Origin: Galbula dea
Lineage: Eukaryota > Chordata > Aves > Piciformes > Galbulidae
Length of the DNA: 64,000 nt
Direction of reading: 5' to 3'
NCBI GenBank assembly: GCA_013399015.1
Contig: VWZX01008270.1
Coordinates: forward strand, 949,402 to 1,013,401
The translations under genes and the position numbers were made by a program. Under the pieces are notes generated by a model, which did not search any database, was not told the origin of the DNA, and saw only the letters and a program-made list of their open reading frames with translations. Shown here in pieces: positions 49,687-61,895 of this stretch. Each line of letters begins with the position of its first letter. Position 1 is the stretch's first letter.

Positions 49687-50058
49687 ATGTCAGTTTATTG
49701 TTGTCAGCAAACTTTCTGAAGGTACACTCAGCTCCATCATCCACATTATCCTTAATATCCTCTTATGGAACATGCTATGTGTTAAAAAAGCACTATCATA
49801 GGGTTACATGTTATGCCTGTTGCATTATTGTCTGGAAACAAGGACCCAGTGTAACATATAGACTATATTACAAGTTCAGTAGATTTTGAGTATCTAGTCG
49901 TATTTTGACTATTAAAATTATTTCAAAAATGTAATAGAATTTTTAAAATGTTAATAAATCACCTAAAGATTAACAGATAAACAAATAAACATACATGCCA
50001 ACCAAAATTATGTAACAGCTAAATGTCTTGCTCTTTGTTATTCATCTGAGGTTTTTTC

Positions 50059-50080
50059 GGGGTGGGGGGGGTAGGGGGGG
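50059..50080 (+). other. Potential G-quadruplex tract
   Basis: Three G-runs of 4, 8 and 7 separated by T and TA. The 8-run can supply two blocks, giving four G3+ blocks with short loops on the plus strand. It sits in AT-rich sequence after a T run, so it is not a side effect of a CpG island. The run lengths are probably variable. Confidence 0.55.
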
Positions 50081-50149
50081 AGAAGTTTAAAAGAAAACAG
50101 AATACTATGACCTATCTTTTCGAGAGTGGTTTCTATTGAGCAAAGAATA

Positions 50150-50510
50150 AAGTGTCTGTTTGCACCCTCTTAATGGATTTAAACCATTGGATCAATAATA
50201 AAGGATCAAACTAAACCACTTAAGAAGGTATTGCATTTATAAAATCCCTTGCACCTGTCTCTGCAAAAGAGGCTAAACAGAGCAAGGTTTCAGGGGGTGA
50301 TTAAGAGAGCATCACGTTGCAGTGAAAGGCTTAAAGGGGACAAATTAGCCTTTGCTGTACATGGAGATAAGGCAAAGGGCTGCAAGTCTGAGCTACACAT
50401 TACAAGCTTTTACAGGCAGATTAAAAGGTTTTGGGTTTTTTAAAGATGCCATGGGGATATCATATGACAAAATATCTTGAGGCTGTTTATATAACTAATA
50501 AAAAAGATGG
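50150..50510. promoter_or_regulatory. Candidate conserved non-coding element
   Basis: About 360 bases of complex, non-repetitive sequence whose style differs from the flanks: GATCAATAATAAAGGATCAAA-like words, CTGCAAAAGAGGCTAAACAG, GGAGATAAGGCAAAGGGC (GATA site), TTACAGGCAGATTAAAAGG. No coding potential and no repeat match that I recognise. It is proposed as a conserved enhancer purely from appearance, so confidence is low. Confidence 0.25.
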
Positions 50511-51029
50511 CAAACTGCTGTGCTGAAGTTACCCTTAGGGCTGCTTGTTGATCTTATTTATTGCAGACAGAATTATACTTGATTCATAGCTGTTCTTGCA
50601 TTCACTCTGTAGAATGCCTACTGGGACATATGGGGAAAAATTTGAAGATTCAGTATGATTGTATTGAATTTTAATAATAAAATATACTAGTTGTAATACT
50701 TTTATGAGCGTGTTAGTTTATAAATACTATCCACCATTTCTCAAACCTCAGTGACTGAGTTCCTTATATTCATACCCTTCACATTCCTATCCACTCTCAG
50801 ATGGCAATAGTCTTCTGAGTTTGTGCTGAGCCAAAGAGTCCCTTATATCACCTAGCCTCACTTCTTGGAGGTGGATATCCATACAATTTCACTTCTTTAT
50901 TTTCATGACTGTCTGACTTCCTGTGGTTACAACAAGCAAGTGCTGAAGAAGATATGACTATCTAACATCAAAGGTTATTAAGGAAACTAGAGTAAATGGT
51001 CCTTGTGAGTATTTAAAGATAGTTATGAA

Positions 51030-51935
51030 AGAGAACCAGAAAGTGGCACTAAATGGCCAGTTTTCACTGTGGAGGACATCAATGAAGCTTCATAAGACTT
51101 TGTGTTGTGCCCTATGTCATTCCTCATATTCATAAATGACCTAGGAGAGGGTGAATATGACCTAGAAAAGAGGTGAATAGTAAAGTGAAAATATTACTAA
51201 TGATACTAAGCCATCTGAAGTAACAAAGACTAGGGCTAACTATGAAGGATCCACCAGAGAATCTTATGGGTTTGGGGAAGAAAACAGCTAGCAAAATGCA
51301 GTATAGACAAATATAAAGTGATATTCATGGCAAAGGATCATCTTTCACTCTGAGCTCTGAGTCAACCACTGTCAATCAGAAGAAAGATCCTGAAGTTATA
51401 ACAGAGAAAATCATGAAGATATTAGGGAAATCTCAGCAATAACTACTGTGTTATTAGAAATGAAACACAGAATAAAGTGGAGAATTTCATAAAGCTGTAT
51501 AAATAATTTTGTTTACTGTGTGTGGTTTAGGACCCCAGAAAACAAAAGGATACAGAGGAACTGAGTAAGGTTAAGAGAAGGGTAACAAAGAATGTGAAAA
51601 GTATGAAACAGTCTCTGTACAAGGAATAAATAAACAGTCTGGGACTCTTCTGCTTGAAAAAGAAATGACTGAGGGGGAAATGATAGAGCATGTAGAGAAC
51701 TGATCTATTGTTCTCTGCCCCTTGACAGCAAAGGAATAGTAGGCATCAAATGAAGCTGTCAGCTGTCAGGTTCAAAACACAGTTACAGATAGACTGTGCA
51801 TCACCTTGACACAGTGCATTGTGGATGATAAAAATGTAAATGGGCTTGTAGGAAGACTAGACAAACTCATGTCAGAAAAATCCATACAAACCATTTCTGC
51901 CTCAAGTAGCCTTGTAGGCTAGAAGAAGTATTACC
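51030..51935 (+). mobile_element. Ancient CR1 LINE, ORF2 3' part to 3' UTR
   Basis: A long, heavily mutated forward CR1. Blocks in the right order are: TTCATAAATGACCTAGGAGA (F-I-N-D-L), a decayed ATACTAAGCC (D-T-K), AAGAGAAGGGTAACAAAG (Q-R-R-A-T-K type), AGTCTGGGACTCTTCTGC, GACTGAGGGGGAAATGATAG, and 3' UTR-like TGTGGATGATAAAAATGTAA and GGAAGACTAGACAAACTCAT. No tail octamers remain. Stops and indels break every frame. It is one of the oldest CR1 copies here together with 11.2 and 13.3 kb. Confidence 0.62.
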
Positions 51936-52813
51936 ATATGCTGTTGTGTTTTTTCTCTGGACATTTACTGTTAGTTGCTGTTGGAAACAAGCTCTAGTGC
52001 TTACTTAACCTTTGGTTAATCTTGTTTGGGGTTCTAGTATCAATTGCCCCAGTGATGCCAAAATCTGCAAAATCTAACAAGACAGCTACCAACAAAGAAT
52101 GTAGACAATGAAGGCATTTATAGAAAATAAACTCATAAAACTCATCTTCTCTTCTGAACTATATTTGGTGAAGTGCTTCATCTAAGGTTATCTCCAAATC
52201 ACTTTATTCATATAGGAATGCTTAAGGATAAAAACTTGCTGTCTGATGTAGGTAATTACTATTACCCAGACAAACATAAGTCAACTACATTATATTGTGG
52301 GAATTTGGTAGATGAATCTTAACAGTGTATTTATGGGACAAAGAAATCAAACATCTTCTAACTTCAACTGTAGTTGACATTGGAGAACATAAACCTACAA
52401 AAATGGCTTAGTGACAAGCAGTAGGCATGAGGTTCAACGTACCCTAAGACTAAATTTGTAAATGTTCACATGTGAGCTATACTTGTTTAAATGACTTTGT
52501 GGTCAAGGAGCCTGAATGAACACCTCTATGAGGAGTAAGGGAATGGTTCAACCAGTGGAAGTTTTCTTCGGATAAATAAGCAAAAGCTTCTCGTGCCATT
52601 TGGAATGCCCAAAAGCATTTGCTCAGAGATGACAGATATTATACTAGACCTCCGTCACAACTGTATTCTTCTGGACTCACAGCTGAAGAGCTGGCAGCAT
52701 GCATGAAAGCATCTTAAATATTTAAGCAGCTTGATCATGTCCTGTGCGGTTCCCTGAGGATGAGGTAATAATTCTCTACATTCCAATGATATCAACTACA
52801 TTTTCATTCATTT
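51936..52813. other. Non-coding sequence, no gene seen
   Basis: About 0.9 kb of AT-rich sequence between two CR1 elements. No frame, repeat or motif worth naming was seen. Confidence 0.6.
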
Positions 52814-53854
52814 AGAATAACATAGCATAGCATAACATAGAATAATTCCAGTTGGATGAGACTTATAATGATTACCTAGTCCAATAGCCTGACCAATTCA
52901 GAGTTGACCAAAGTAAAGCATGCTATTAAGAGCATTGTCCAAATGCCCCTTAAACACTGACAAGCTTGGGACATCAGTCACCTCTCTAGGAAGCCTATTC
53001 CAGTGTTTCACCACCCTCTTGGTAATGCTTCTTAATGTTTAGCCTAAACCTCCCCTGGCGCAACTTTGGACCTTTCTGTCACATCCTATCACTGGGTACA
53101 AGGCAGAACAGCTCAGTAGCTCACTCTCTACTTCCCCTCCTCAGGAAGCTGTAGAGAGCAATGAGGTCAGTCTTTAGTCATTTTTTCCTCCCAACTAGAC
53201 AAGCCCAAAGTTCTTAGACACTACTCATAGAACATTCCTTCCAGCCCTTTCACCAGCTTGATTGCCCCCCTCTGGACGTGTTCAAGGATCTTCCCATCTT
53301 TCTTAAATTGTGGGGCCCAGAACTGCATACTCTACTCAAGATGAGGCTGCATCAGTGCTAAGTTCAGTGGGATAATCACCTTTTTTGACTGGCTGGTTTT
53401 GCTGTGTTTGATGTACCCCAGGATGCTGTTTGCCCTCTTAGCTGCCAGGGCATACTGCTGACTCATACTGAGCCTGATATTGACCAGCACCTCCAGTTCC
53501 CTTTCTGTAGTATTGCTCTTCAGGCAATCCTCTCCTAGGTTATACTGGATGCAGAACTCAGTCTTTCAAATTGTTACATTTCATGCCATTGAGAATTTCC
53601 CAATGCTCTAATCTATCTAGATTCCTCTGCAAGGCCTCTTGTCCTGCAAGAGAGTGAGTTTGGTATCACCAAAATATTTGGTAATTGTACATTCCACCCT
53701 TGCACACAGATCACTGATAAATATATTGAACAGGATTGGCCCTAGGATTGAGCCCTGAGGAACACTGCTGGTGACTGGTCATCAGCCAGATGTAGCCCTA
53801 TTCAGTGCAACCCTTTGAGCCTTGCCTTTCAGCCAGTTCTTCACCCAGCAACAG
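52814..53854 (-). mobile_element. Long CR1 LINE fragment, reverse strand
   Basis: About 1.04 kb, the longest uninterrupted CR1 here. On the minus strand it covers ORF2 from the region after the polymerase core to the 3' end: 53854 corresponds to the W-L/E-G-R-A block, GAGGAACACTGCTGGTGAC, GATCACTGATAAATATATTG, TCACCAAAATATTTGGTAA, GGATGCTGTTTGCCCTCTTA, CCCCCCTCTGGACGTGTTC, GGAAGCCTATTCCAGTG. The tail (52814-52843) is unusual, with TATGCTATGCTATGTTATT-type pentamer/octamer units in place of ATTCTGTG. Numerous stops and indels disable it. It is a different CR1 subfamily from the ATTCTGTG-tailed copies. Confidence 0.87.
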
Positions 53855-56800
53855 TATTAGCAATATTTAAATGTTTGCAAATAAATATAAAAATAGACAA
53901 AACCCTAATAACTATAATTTTAAACATCTACAGTGCACTTACGGTTGACAAAAAATTCAACTGTGATAACATAAAATGTATTTTCATAGTTGGAAATTCA
54001 TAGCCAGTACTTTAAATATATTTAGAAGCTATGTGTAATGAAAATGACATTTTCTGAAAATGAAGGAAGCAGAGTTGTAGTGGTTACTGGCAGGTTAGAA
54101 TAAACTATAACACATTCAAAATGAAATAAAGATAGATATAAAAGCCATCTCATAATTCAGTAAACCATTTAAAATGAAATATGCATCTTTTAAATAAAGA
54201 GAATACATTAGCAGTAGTTGCTATGTTAAAATTATTTCCTTCTGTGAATGTGTTATGCATGTTTATAAATGCATTAGTTCTTCATAAGTTGTTGACAGAC
54301 TATCTGTTAATACAGTTTGAGAAATGTCTTTCTGATTTAAGTCTATTATGTTCTGCAGTTAAAGCAAGATTGTTTCTTTTATAACATTTTAAAATAACAT
54401 GATTACTTGGAACTAATACTCCTTATTAAAAATCTGTGAGATAAGAAACTTTTTTGAATGATTTAGAAGATAATGCAGTTGTAATTTGAAAACATGAATA
54501 TTTTTTGTTATAATTTTCATTATATGAATCAAATTTGCTGCTTCTGGAGGTTATATAGAATGATGATAAATTTTGAGATTCTGATCTCAAGATACTCTGG
54601 AATATCTCATTCTAACTCCTTATAAAAATACAGAATATTTGCAATGATCTTTATTTGGACACACCATCTTCTCTTGCCAAAGTAATAAACCCACAATATT
54701 TGTAAAGCTGCCTTGAGAACCTTGAGAAATGATACAGAAATCTGGAATATGTCACATTTTTCAGGTGGCTTTGCTGAATACACCCCCAAGTTCTTGTCTC
54801 TTTTTATGGCATGTCATAATTCATGGCTTTTACACTTCTTTACTATAGACGTTGCATATCTGTAAGACTGGAGAAGTGTTCTGTGGATAACAGTGGATGC
54901 AGAATTTCAGGAACTCGATTCTGTGAAGATGGTTCAGGACAGAATTCCTATTATGTTGTTGCCTGTTGTGGCAGATAGACCTTGGTTCTGACTAAGTCCT
55001 TGAGGTGTTGAAGTGCTGTTTGTGAGGCCCCACTTACAAAGCTCTGCAGACAAAATCTTTGCCTACCAGAGAGGCTGCTTGTCTCTAACTGACACAAGCA
55101 TCTCAGAATTACCACTGAGGAACTTGCAGGAATATAGGGATGGACAGCCATTACCTATTATGCTACCAAAAGGCAGCATACCTGATATTCCTTGCATGTA
55201 AGATATAATATTACCTAGTGAGTTGCTTTCCCTGCTATTTTCTGTCTTCTACTTTCTGTCTACAGTCCTTTTTTCTCTTGTCTCTGGGACTGTGAGATAA
55301 AGGCCAAAATAAGGCAAAGAAGACTGAAGTAATGGAAAGAAGGTTTATAAATTTTGAGAAACATGTTGTTGCTGTTTTATAGAATAACAGTCACAGGTGG
55401 GTTTTATTTTGTTTTGGTTTGTTTTTCTAAAAGAACATTTCAGCCAAGAGCAGAAAAAAGGGGGATCAGACAAACGTAAAATGTATTTTTTTCACCTTGC
55501 TGGTACTTTCAGTCCTATTCCTTGTTAAACTGTCATTCCTTGTTAAACTTGACAAACCTAGATCTGATATATTACTGGGTTTATATATTTAAGTCATTCT
55601 TAATAATGAATTTGCTTGTAGGATAAATACCCTTTGTGTTCTGTACTTCCAGTCTGCTTTAATAAATTACACCTCTTGTTCTCTGCTTATTCAGCCAAAG
55701 TTGTGCCTTCCCAATCTCCTTCTTCTTACCAAAGAAAATGTAGGGGTTTCATACCCTTTCTGTTGCCCTCTGAAAAATGCACAGGGACTGACACTAGTAT
55801 TTATCTTCTGTAATATATTGAATAATCAGGGAAGTAACTTTCCTTTCAACCTTCCCTCAGGAGAAGACTGAAAATTAAGTGACAGCAAAAGGATACGCAA
55901 GAATTTTATTACCAGTTTCACCAGTACAATATTTGCATAAGGACTTCTCATTCGTTTTCACAATGACAGCAGTTTGGGAAAATAATTCCATACTTCTGTA
56001 TCTCTTTAGACAGCTTGGACTGGCTATGTATCTCTGAGTTATGAATAATGGAGTTTTTACTTACATTGCACTTTCCAACAGGAAGAGATAATAAATGCCT
56101 AAAATGCACATTTGTCTTAGCTAGTTCTGTAGCTACTTGAATCTTAGAGAAGGAGGGGAATTAATGTTATTTTGTAGGGTCTTAATTATAACATGGTTTC
56201 ATTCTGAACTCCTGCATCATCAGGCTCTGCTTTGTCTACATTACAGCTCTTTTGTGATATCTTTGAGGTGGAAGGTGGTAAGAAAATGTCAGATACTTCT
56301 TTTATTTCAGTTGATTCTTTTTTTAGGGAAGGAAGCATTTGAAAAGCTCAAGTTGACTAAGCTCCTTTGAGCAATATGGAGTAACCTGTGCCTTATCCCC
56401 TAAAGCCTGTGAAAAATTCTTTTCACAATGTCTCATTACTTGAGTTTTCACAGTCATGGAGAGCAACAGTTTAAAAGATCTCCATAAATTTTCTATTACA
56501 GCTTAATTCTTCTTGATTATCACAGCTACAGATCAGTGTGATCATAGACTAATATTAGAGAAAAACACAACGGCAACATACAGACAGATTCAGTCTGGTG
56601 CTGTCTACCATCTCCCAAATAGACTAACAAAGGATAACAGCCTGGGGAAATGTTTTATTGTTTCCTGACACAGTGAAGAAGGCTGTAGGGCACTGCACAT
56701 CCTACTCAAATATGTGTCAGAGAGAAAAAAATAGAGGATTTCCTTTCATGACACATATATACCAGTAGCAGCTTTTGGCAGTTAGCCTCTCTTATTGTTA

Positions 56801-57060
56801 GTGAAGTGACCTTTCCTTTTAGGAATGGACTCAGGCTAAATACAGATATTTGAATAACATTGTTTTAAATTATTCTCTTGGTTGCTTTGAATATAAAGAT
56901 ACTACATTCCATTTCACTGACCTTATTTTGCAACTTACTTTCCTTACTTATGCACTCTTATTAAAAAGAAACCAGATATATATTCAGAAAATGTTAATGA
57001 CTAAATGATATTTCTATTTGCTCAATTCTGAAAAGTAGATAAGGAAGAAATACTGCGAGA

Positions 57061-57185
57061 GATAATTACCAAATTTCAATATTTATAGAAACCAGGCACT
57101 CATGTAGATAATAAGACAATTCTCAGTGTGCTTTGATGATGATGAAGTGCCAGTTTTCTGTAAATATTGAAATAAGGTAATTATC
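57061..57185. repeat. Long imperfect inverted repeat (40-bp arms)
   Basis: The left arm 57061-57100 and right arm 57146-57185 are reverse complements at 35 of 40 positions, with a 45-base loop. The outermost ten bases (GATAATTACC / GGTAATTATC) pair perfectly. The stem may continue a few bases into the loop with one bulge (CACT-CAT against ATG-AAGTG). Flanks outside the arms do not pair. It could be a small non-autonomous DNA transposon (MITE), an old amniote hairpin repeat of the Eulor type, or the stem of a structured or small-RNA transcript. None of these can be chosen from sequence alone. Confidence 0.85.
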
Positions 57186-60100
57186 ACTTGAACTATTCAT
57201 AATTTATCTGTTTTAAATCACAATGAATACAGTCAAATAGCCATTTTTCAAAGGAATGTGAAGCTAAAAACAAGTATTATATGAACCTTTTTATATACTT
57301 CTTTTGGAAGTTGAATGAAATGTCTCTTAAAAAGTTTAGGGAGACAATACATACACAGGTAAGGACAAATTCGTCAATTTATTCTTGAAGTTAAGACAGC
57401 AGACTTCTTATAAAATGAACTATCCAGTAACTATTTAATCTCTGATCCTGCAAACACTGACATCCAAAGATAAATCTATTTGCCATTTATGTGGATAAAT
57501 CTAGATAAATAAGAGCAGAGGATGTGTCCTGTGCCACCGAGCTCTGTACTTTACATGCTGTGCAATTTATATTAGTCAGTCTGAAAAGCACCTAGATTTT
57601 TAAAACTAGCTGCCTTCTATGTGTCTGCTAATTTGATGAGAATGCTGTTTCAGAACCTGTTTCTTCATAAACGAATCTTCTAATTTAGACTTAAAATTAA
57701 TCATGAGTTGTTGAGAAATACTTATTTACATGCAAGTATTTATAAACACATGCAGACACTGGCAAGAAAAAGTTTTGATTTGTATTGTGCAAGAACTATA
57801 TATTTGCTTTGGGTTTTATATGTTTTTAAACACAAAAATACTTAAATACAATATACTTTCAATAGAGACTAAGACATTACAGCACTGCCTAAACGTATTT
57901 ATTTTCAGGATTTCTGATAATGGATCCATTGACACACAGAACTGCTTGCAAAAGAAATCTGGTAATGATTGGTAAATACAGAGACAAGTGAAATATTGAA
58001 ATGCAGATTAGCACACCAAACAAACTTCCCTTTTAATGAAGTGATGTCTACAAAACATCAAGCTTTGTAGTATTTTCATGTCTGAGTGTACTGCACTCAG
58101 AATTATATTCTCTTCCTTTAAGGCCATACAGAGCACATATTTCTTTAGGCCCACATCCAACAGAATATTTTTCCCAAATACTGGAGGATGACCTCCAGAG
58201 CTCATTTCTAACATCCATTCTGTGAATCTGTTTCTGTGATTCTTAAGCAAGCAAGTGGAACAGCTTTCTGTGATATCTTTCCCTCTTTGAAAATCAGATG
58301 CTTCAAATTTAAAAAATTATCACAATTTCTTAAAATATGGTTGTTCAGGGCTAAAATTGCAGCAAGAGAAGGGAGTGGCTAAAAGCTTGATGTTGAGTGG
58401 CACTCTCTCAGGGAAGCATTTAGCTATCATGGAGCCTAGAGTCCTGGGAGTACTATTTCTGCAGCACCTGTGCATCATCAGACTTTATGAACTTTCCTGC
58501 ACTCAACAATATTCGCTTTTTCTCAATATGGGATTCTCATCTTGTCATCAGTGGGTCATTGTGAAACACTAAGATTGGATGTGACAATGTGAGGACTGGA
58601 CATTGAACAGCATTTTATGAGGGTACGTATATCCATTTAAAATTTCCTTGGGGGGGAAAAAACCCTTATGAGTATGTGTGCATGTGAGTGGCATAACAAC
58701 GCTACAAGGATGTGTACCTCAAATTCAGAAACAAAGAACACATAAGGACAGTGGCTGAATATGGATGAAGATGTGATTGTACTCAAATCATAGTCAATTA
58801 ACTCTGCAATGCTACAAATAGTAGGGAGTTACTTCTGTTTAAATGGTTAAAAAGATAGTTAAAATCCTGGTTCCACATGGGCTGCCTGCAGCTGGGATTT
58901 GTGCCAGATCCTACCAACTTCAGACAAGGACCATAATTGTTTGCAGTGTATTTGTAACCCTATAGTTCTCTCCAGTGTGTGTATTATTAAAGCACATATA
59001 AAGCATACCACACGTCCACCAGAATCAGAATCATTGTGTTAACAGCATGTTGGTTTTAAGTCTAATATGACAAATAGTAGCTTTTGGAAAGGTATAAGTA
59101 AATGCATTAAAGCAGATTGGTAGCACTGTCACTTGCTCTTACCTGTACTTCTTTCATTTCTATTAAATCAAAATTTGATTTTGTAATACCTCCGCTATTA
59201 TTTCGATCCTTACCAGTGCCTACTGCTTTTCTAATTCAGAAAATGCAAGGCTTAAGTGTCCATAGAATACTACCATACTGTGACTTGGGAGTCTGCAAAA
59301 CACTGAGTAGAAAGGAGTTATTTTTATTGACTATCCCTAAGATACGTATTATTTAGATGGATCCAAGCTGCTAAATTTACTTCATTTCTATTTGCCAGAT
59401 GCATATTTGACCTTTTGGGTTTGTACAGGTGAATATGTTACATTCAAAAATATAAATTTTCTAAGCATTCACTAAAGGCAAGGGTAATAGTCAGTATTTC
59501 TCTGGGCTTACTCATGAGTACCAGAGAAATTTTCTGGCTCAGTTCCATCCTTTCTGCATTAACAAATCTAGATATCACCATAGGTATTGGCCTAATAATT
59601 GAAAGGATTCATCTTTCTCTTCTGCTTCTAGATGAGGAACCTAGCAGCATAAAGTATGTTCAGTGTGCACCATTTGATGGAGCTGACTGAGCATGCAGTC
59701 AGCTTGCTACAGGCAGACTTCAGAAGAGATATGAATATGATCTGTAAATTAAATTGCTTTAAAGGAGGGGTTTTGTCTCTATAGTAACATCTATCCCTGC
59801 TTGAGATTAGCCATAGACCCTTTAGTTATGTCTGTACTTATACAAAAGAGGAGTGAGAAACCTCAAGCACAGCTTGCCCATACTGACTGTCAAAATTCTC
59901 AGTGATGAGCTGCAAAGCAGTCTTCATACTGCCTTAGAAATGACAATACACTCAAAAGATAATTGTGTCTTTTTCAGGGTCAGAGTAGGTCCAAGGCTAG
60001 ATGCTATGAAGGGAGAATGTGGCAAGTCCATTTTCCCCCGACCTTAAGGCCAGAAAAAACTCATGGGCCTTAACTATTAACAGTATGCTCAATTGCTGTT

Positions 60101-61876
60101 CATGCTCTCCTTTAGCATCAAGTCTACTCTATTCTTGACAAAGCAGCACCATTGATGTCATACTTGTATCTCCTCACTTTACACTGCAAATTAAAACACT
60201 TGTGCTACTCTGATTTCTGTTCTTGTGAAGGTGTTTATAGGGCCATGTCCAAAACTACTGCTATCAATTTTTTCAGAATAATTTGGTTGAAGCTATCTTC
60301 TTCTGGAAGTTTAGTCTGGTCCCCAAACTATTTCAGATATGAGCACGTATATTATAGTACCTCAGGTTTCTGTTTTGAGAATAAATGTAAAGTATCCATT
60401 AAAAATCAGTAACAGAAATAATGTTGCCTATCAAGACAAATTTTAAAAGCTCAACAGACATGCATTTCTTTCCCCACCTTCATAATATCTCTTTCCCTAT
60501 TAGCATATTTATTTCTGTAAAGCACAGAACCTTTCTTGAGGTTTAATATATTTACTGTCACAATGGATCTATCAAGAGACAACATTGCCACCCTTCTTTA
60601 TTGGATTTGTATGAAAGAGTAAACATACTACACTGGAAAGAGATGAGACACACATTGCACTCTGTAATTCTTCCAGTATCCACTTGATTCACTTAGTTTC
60701 CTCTGAAATCTTCTTTTCACAGCTTGAGCATATCATTATTTATAATCCTGTTAAACTGAGTATTCTTCAGGCATGACAATCTCTTCAGTGTCCCACTTCC
60801 ATCTGGGATTTCTTAGTCTGGATTTACTTGAAACTCAATTTCACTTGTAGCTTAATAGAATGTTTCATCTACGTGAAATATTTGATTTTTAAAGCTTTAA
60901 ACATTTTTTTTGTTTTTTTGAAGTGAAATGCATTGTGTTTACAGAATTTCAAAGTGCTTTATGCACATACAGGCATGTTTGACTGGGAAAGTCTTACTTG
61001 CAACAAGCTCCTAATAGAGTGAAATTATACTATTGGAGATAAAACTGAAGATCAGGTGAAGAGATATGTTAGCCACTTTTCTTTGTTGTTCAAAAATTAG
61101 ATGAGGTATATGATTTATTCTTTGGAATTTTTGTGCATTTTGAAATGCTGGGGTTGTTGCTGTGTTTCTTTATTTTCACAATGGTGTAATTTTACAAAAC
61201 TGTACAGTTATCAGATATCCAAGTGCTCAATTGTTTTGCAACTCTTTCTGGTAAGAAAAGAGTTCTGCAGGATAAGTTAAAAACAGGAATTGTATTTTCA
61301 CTGTTTGTGAAGTACCGTTGCCTTGCCAGAACAGATTGAACTTCAAAGCCTGAAGAAAAACACCATAAGTAGTTTATTTATTTGGAAGATACAAAAATAA
61401 AAGCCAGAGCCAGGATTGTTATGATAGTATTTCAGATAAACTATTGTGACAGCCAAGTATTTGTCCAAGGCTCAATAAGCTTTTCATCAGCCAAATTATT
61501 TATCTGTTCCTGAAGTTAGTAACTGATCACTAACTTAACTGCTTTATTGCTGCTCAAAGTGTCACACTGTGTTCAGAACACAAAAAAATCATGTTTATTG
61601 ATCTATTACATCTTTTAATTTTCTTTAATAAGCAGTAATTGTAATGGTTGCCTAAACATAAGTTTTAGTCAGAATCATAATTGAGTTTTGACTTATGTAC
61701 TATTATGGGCCTGATTAACAATTCCCTAATCAAAGTTGTAAAGTATTCTTCTTTGTGTTCAATAATTTATAGAGATCCATGTAGGAGATGCATTGTTGAT
61801 CTTAGTCTCAGTGTGAATTTAGTTGATTCTATGTATGTAGTCTTGAGATTCACTTGAACAAAAATAATTTAAAATT

Positions 61877-61895
61877 AAAACAAACAAACAAACAA
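61877..61895. repeat. (CAAA)n simple repeat
   Basis: Four to five CAAA units following AAATTAAAA, about 35 bases before a T run at 61930. Simple low-complexity sequence. Confidence 0.65.

Larger units (their letters stand above)
48646..49757 (-). mobile_element. CR1 LINE, reverse strand, split by two later insertions
   Basis: Minus-strand CR1 in three pieces: 48646-48911 (tail and 3' UTR: GGAATCACAGAATCC, GGCCATCTGGTCCAACTTC, AAAAAAGCCTGG), 49060-49400 (TTCTCTTCTCCAGGCTGAAT, CATGTGTGAGATGCTCC, GTGGCCCTTAACTGCAG, GATCACCTCCC) and 49516-49757 (TCATGTTCAATTCAGTGTCC, TAGAACTTCATGATATTCG, GTCAGCAAACTTTCTGA). Pieces two and three are consecutive parts of the CR1 ORF2 3' region, encoding the C-terminal end of its reverse transcriptase. 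The frame is disrupted, so no protein is made. The upstream end fades near 49757. Confidence 0.88.
49758..51029. other. Non-coding sequence with G-rich tract and candidate element
   Basis: No gene seen; a 64-aa frame at 50249-50443 lacks family resemblance. It holds the G-rich tract (50059-50080) and a word-rich block at 50150-50510, listed separately. Confidence 0.55.

Noticed and set aside
52814..53854. Functional reverse transcriptase gene
   Set aside because: The minus strand shows CR1 ORF2 remnants, but stops and indels break the frame and the polymerase core is absent.
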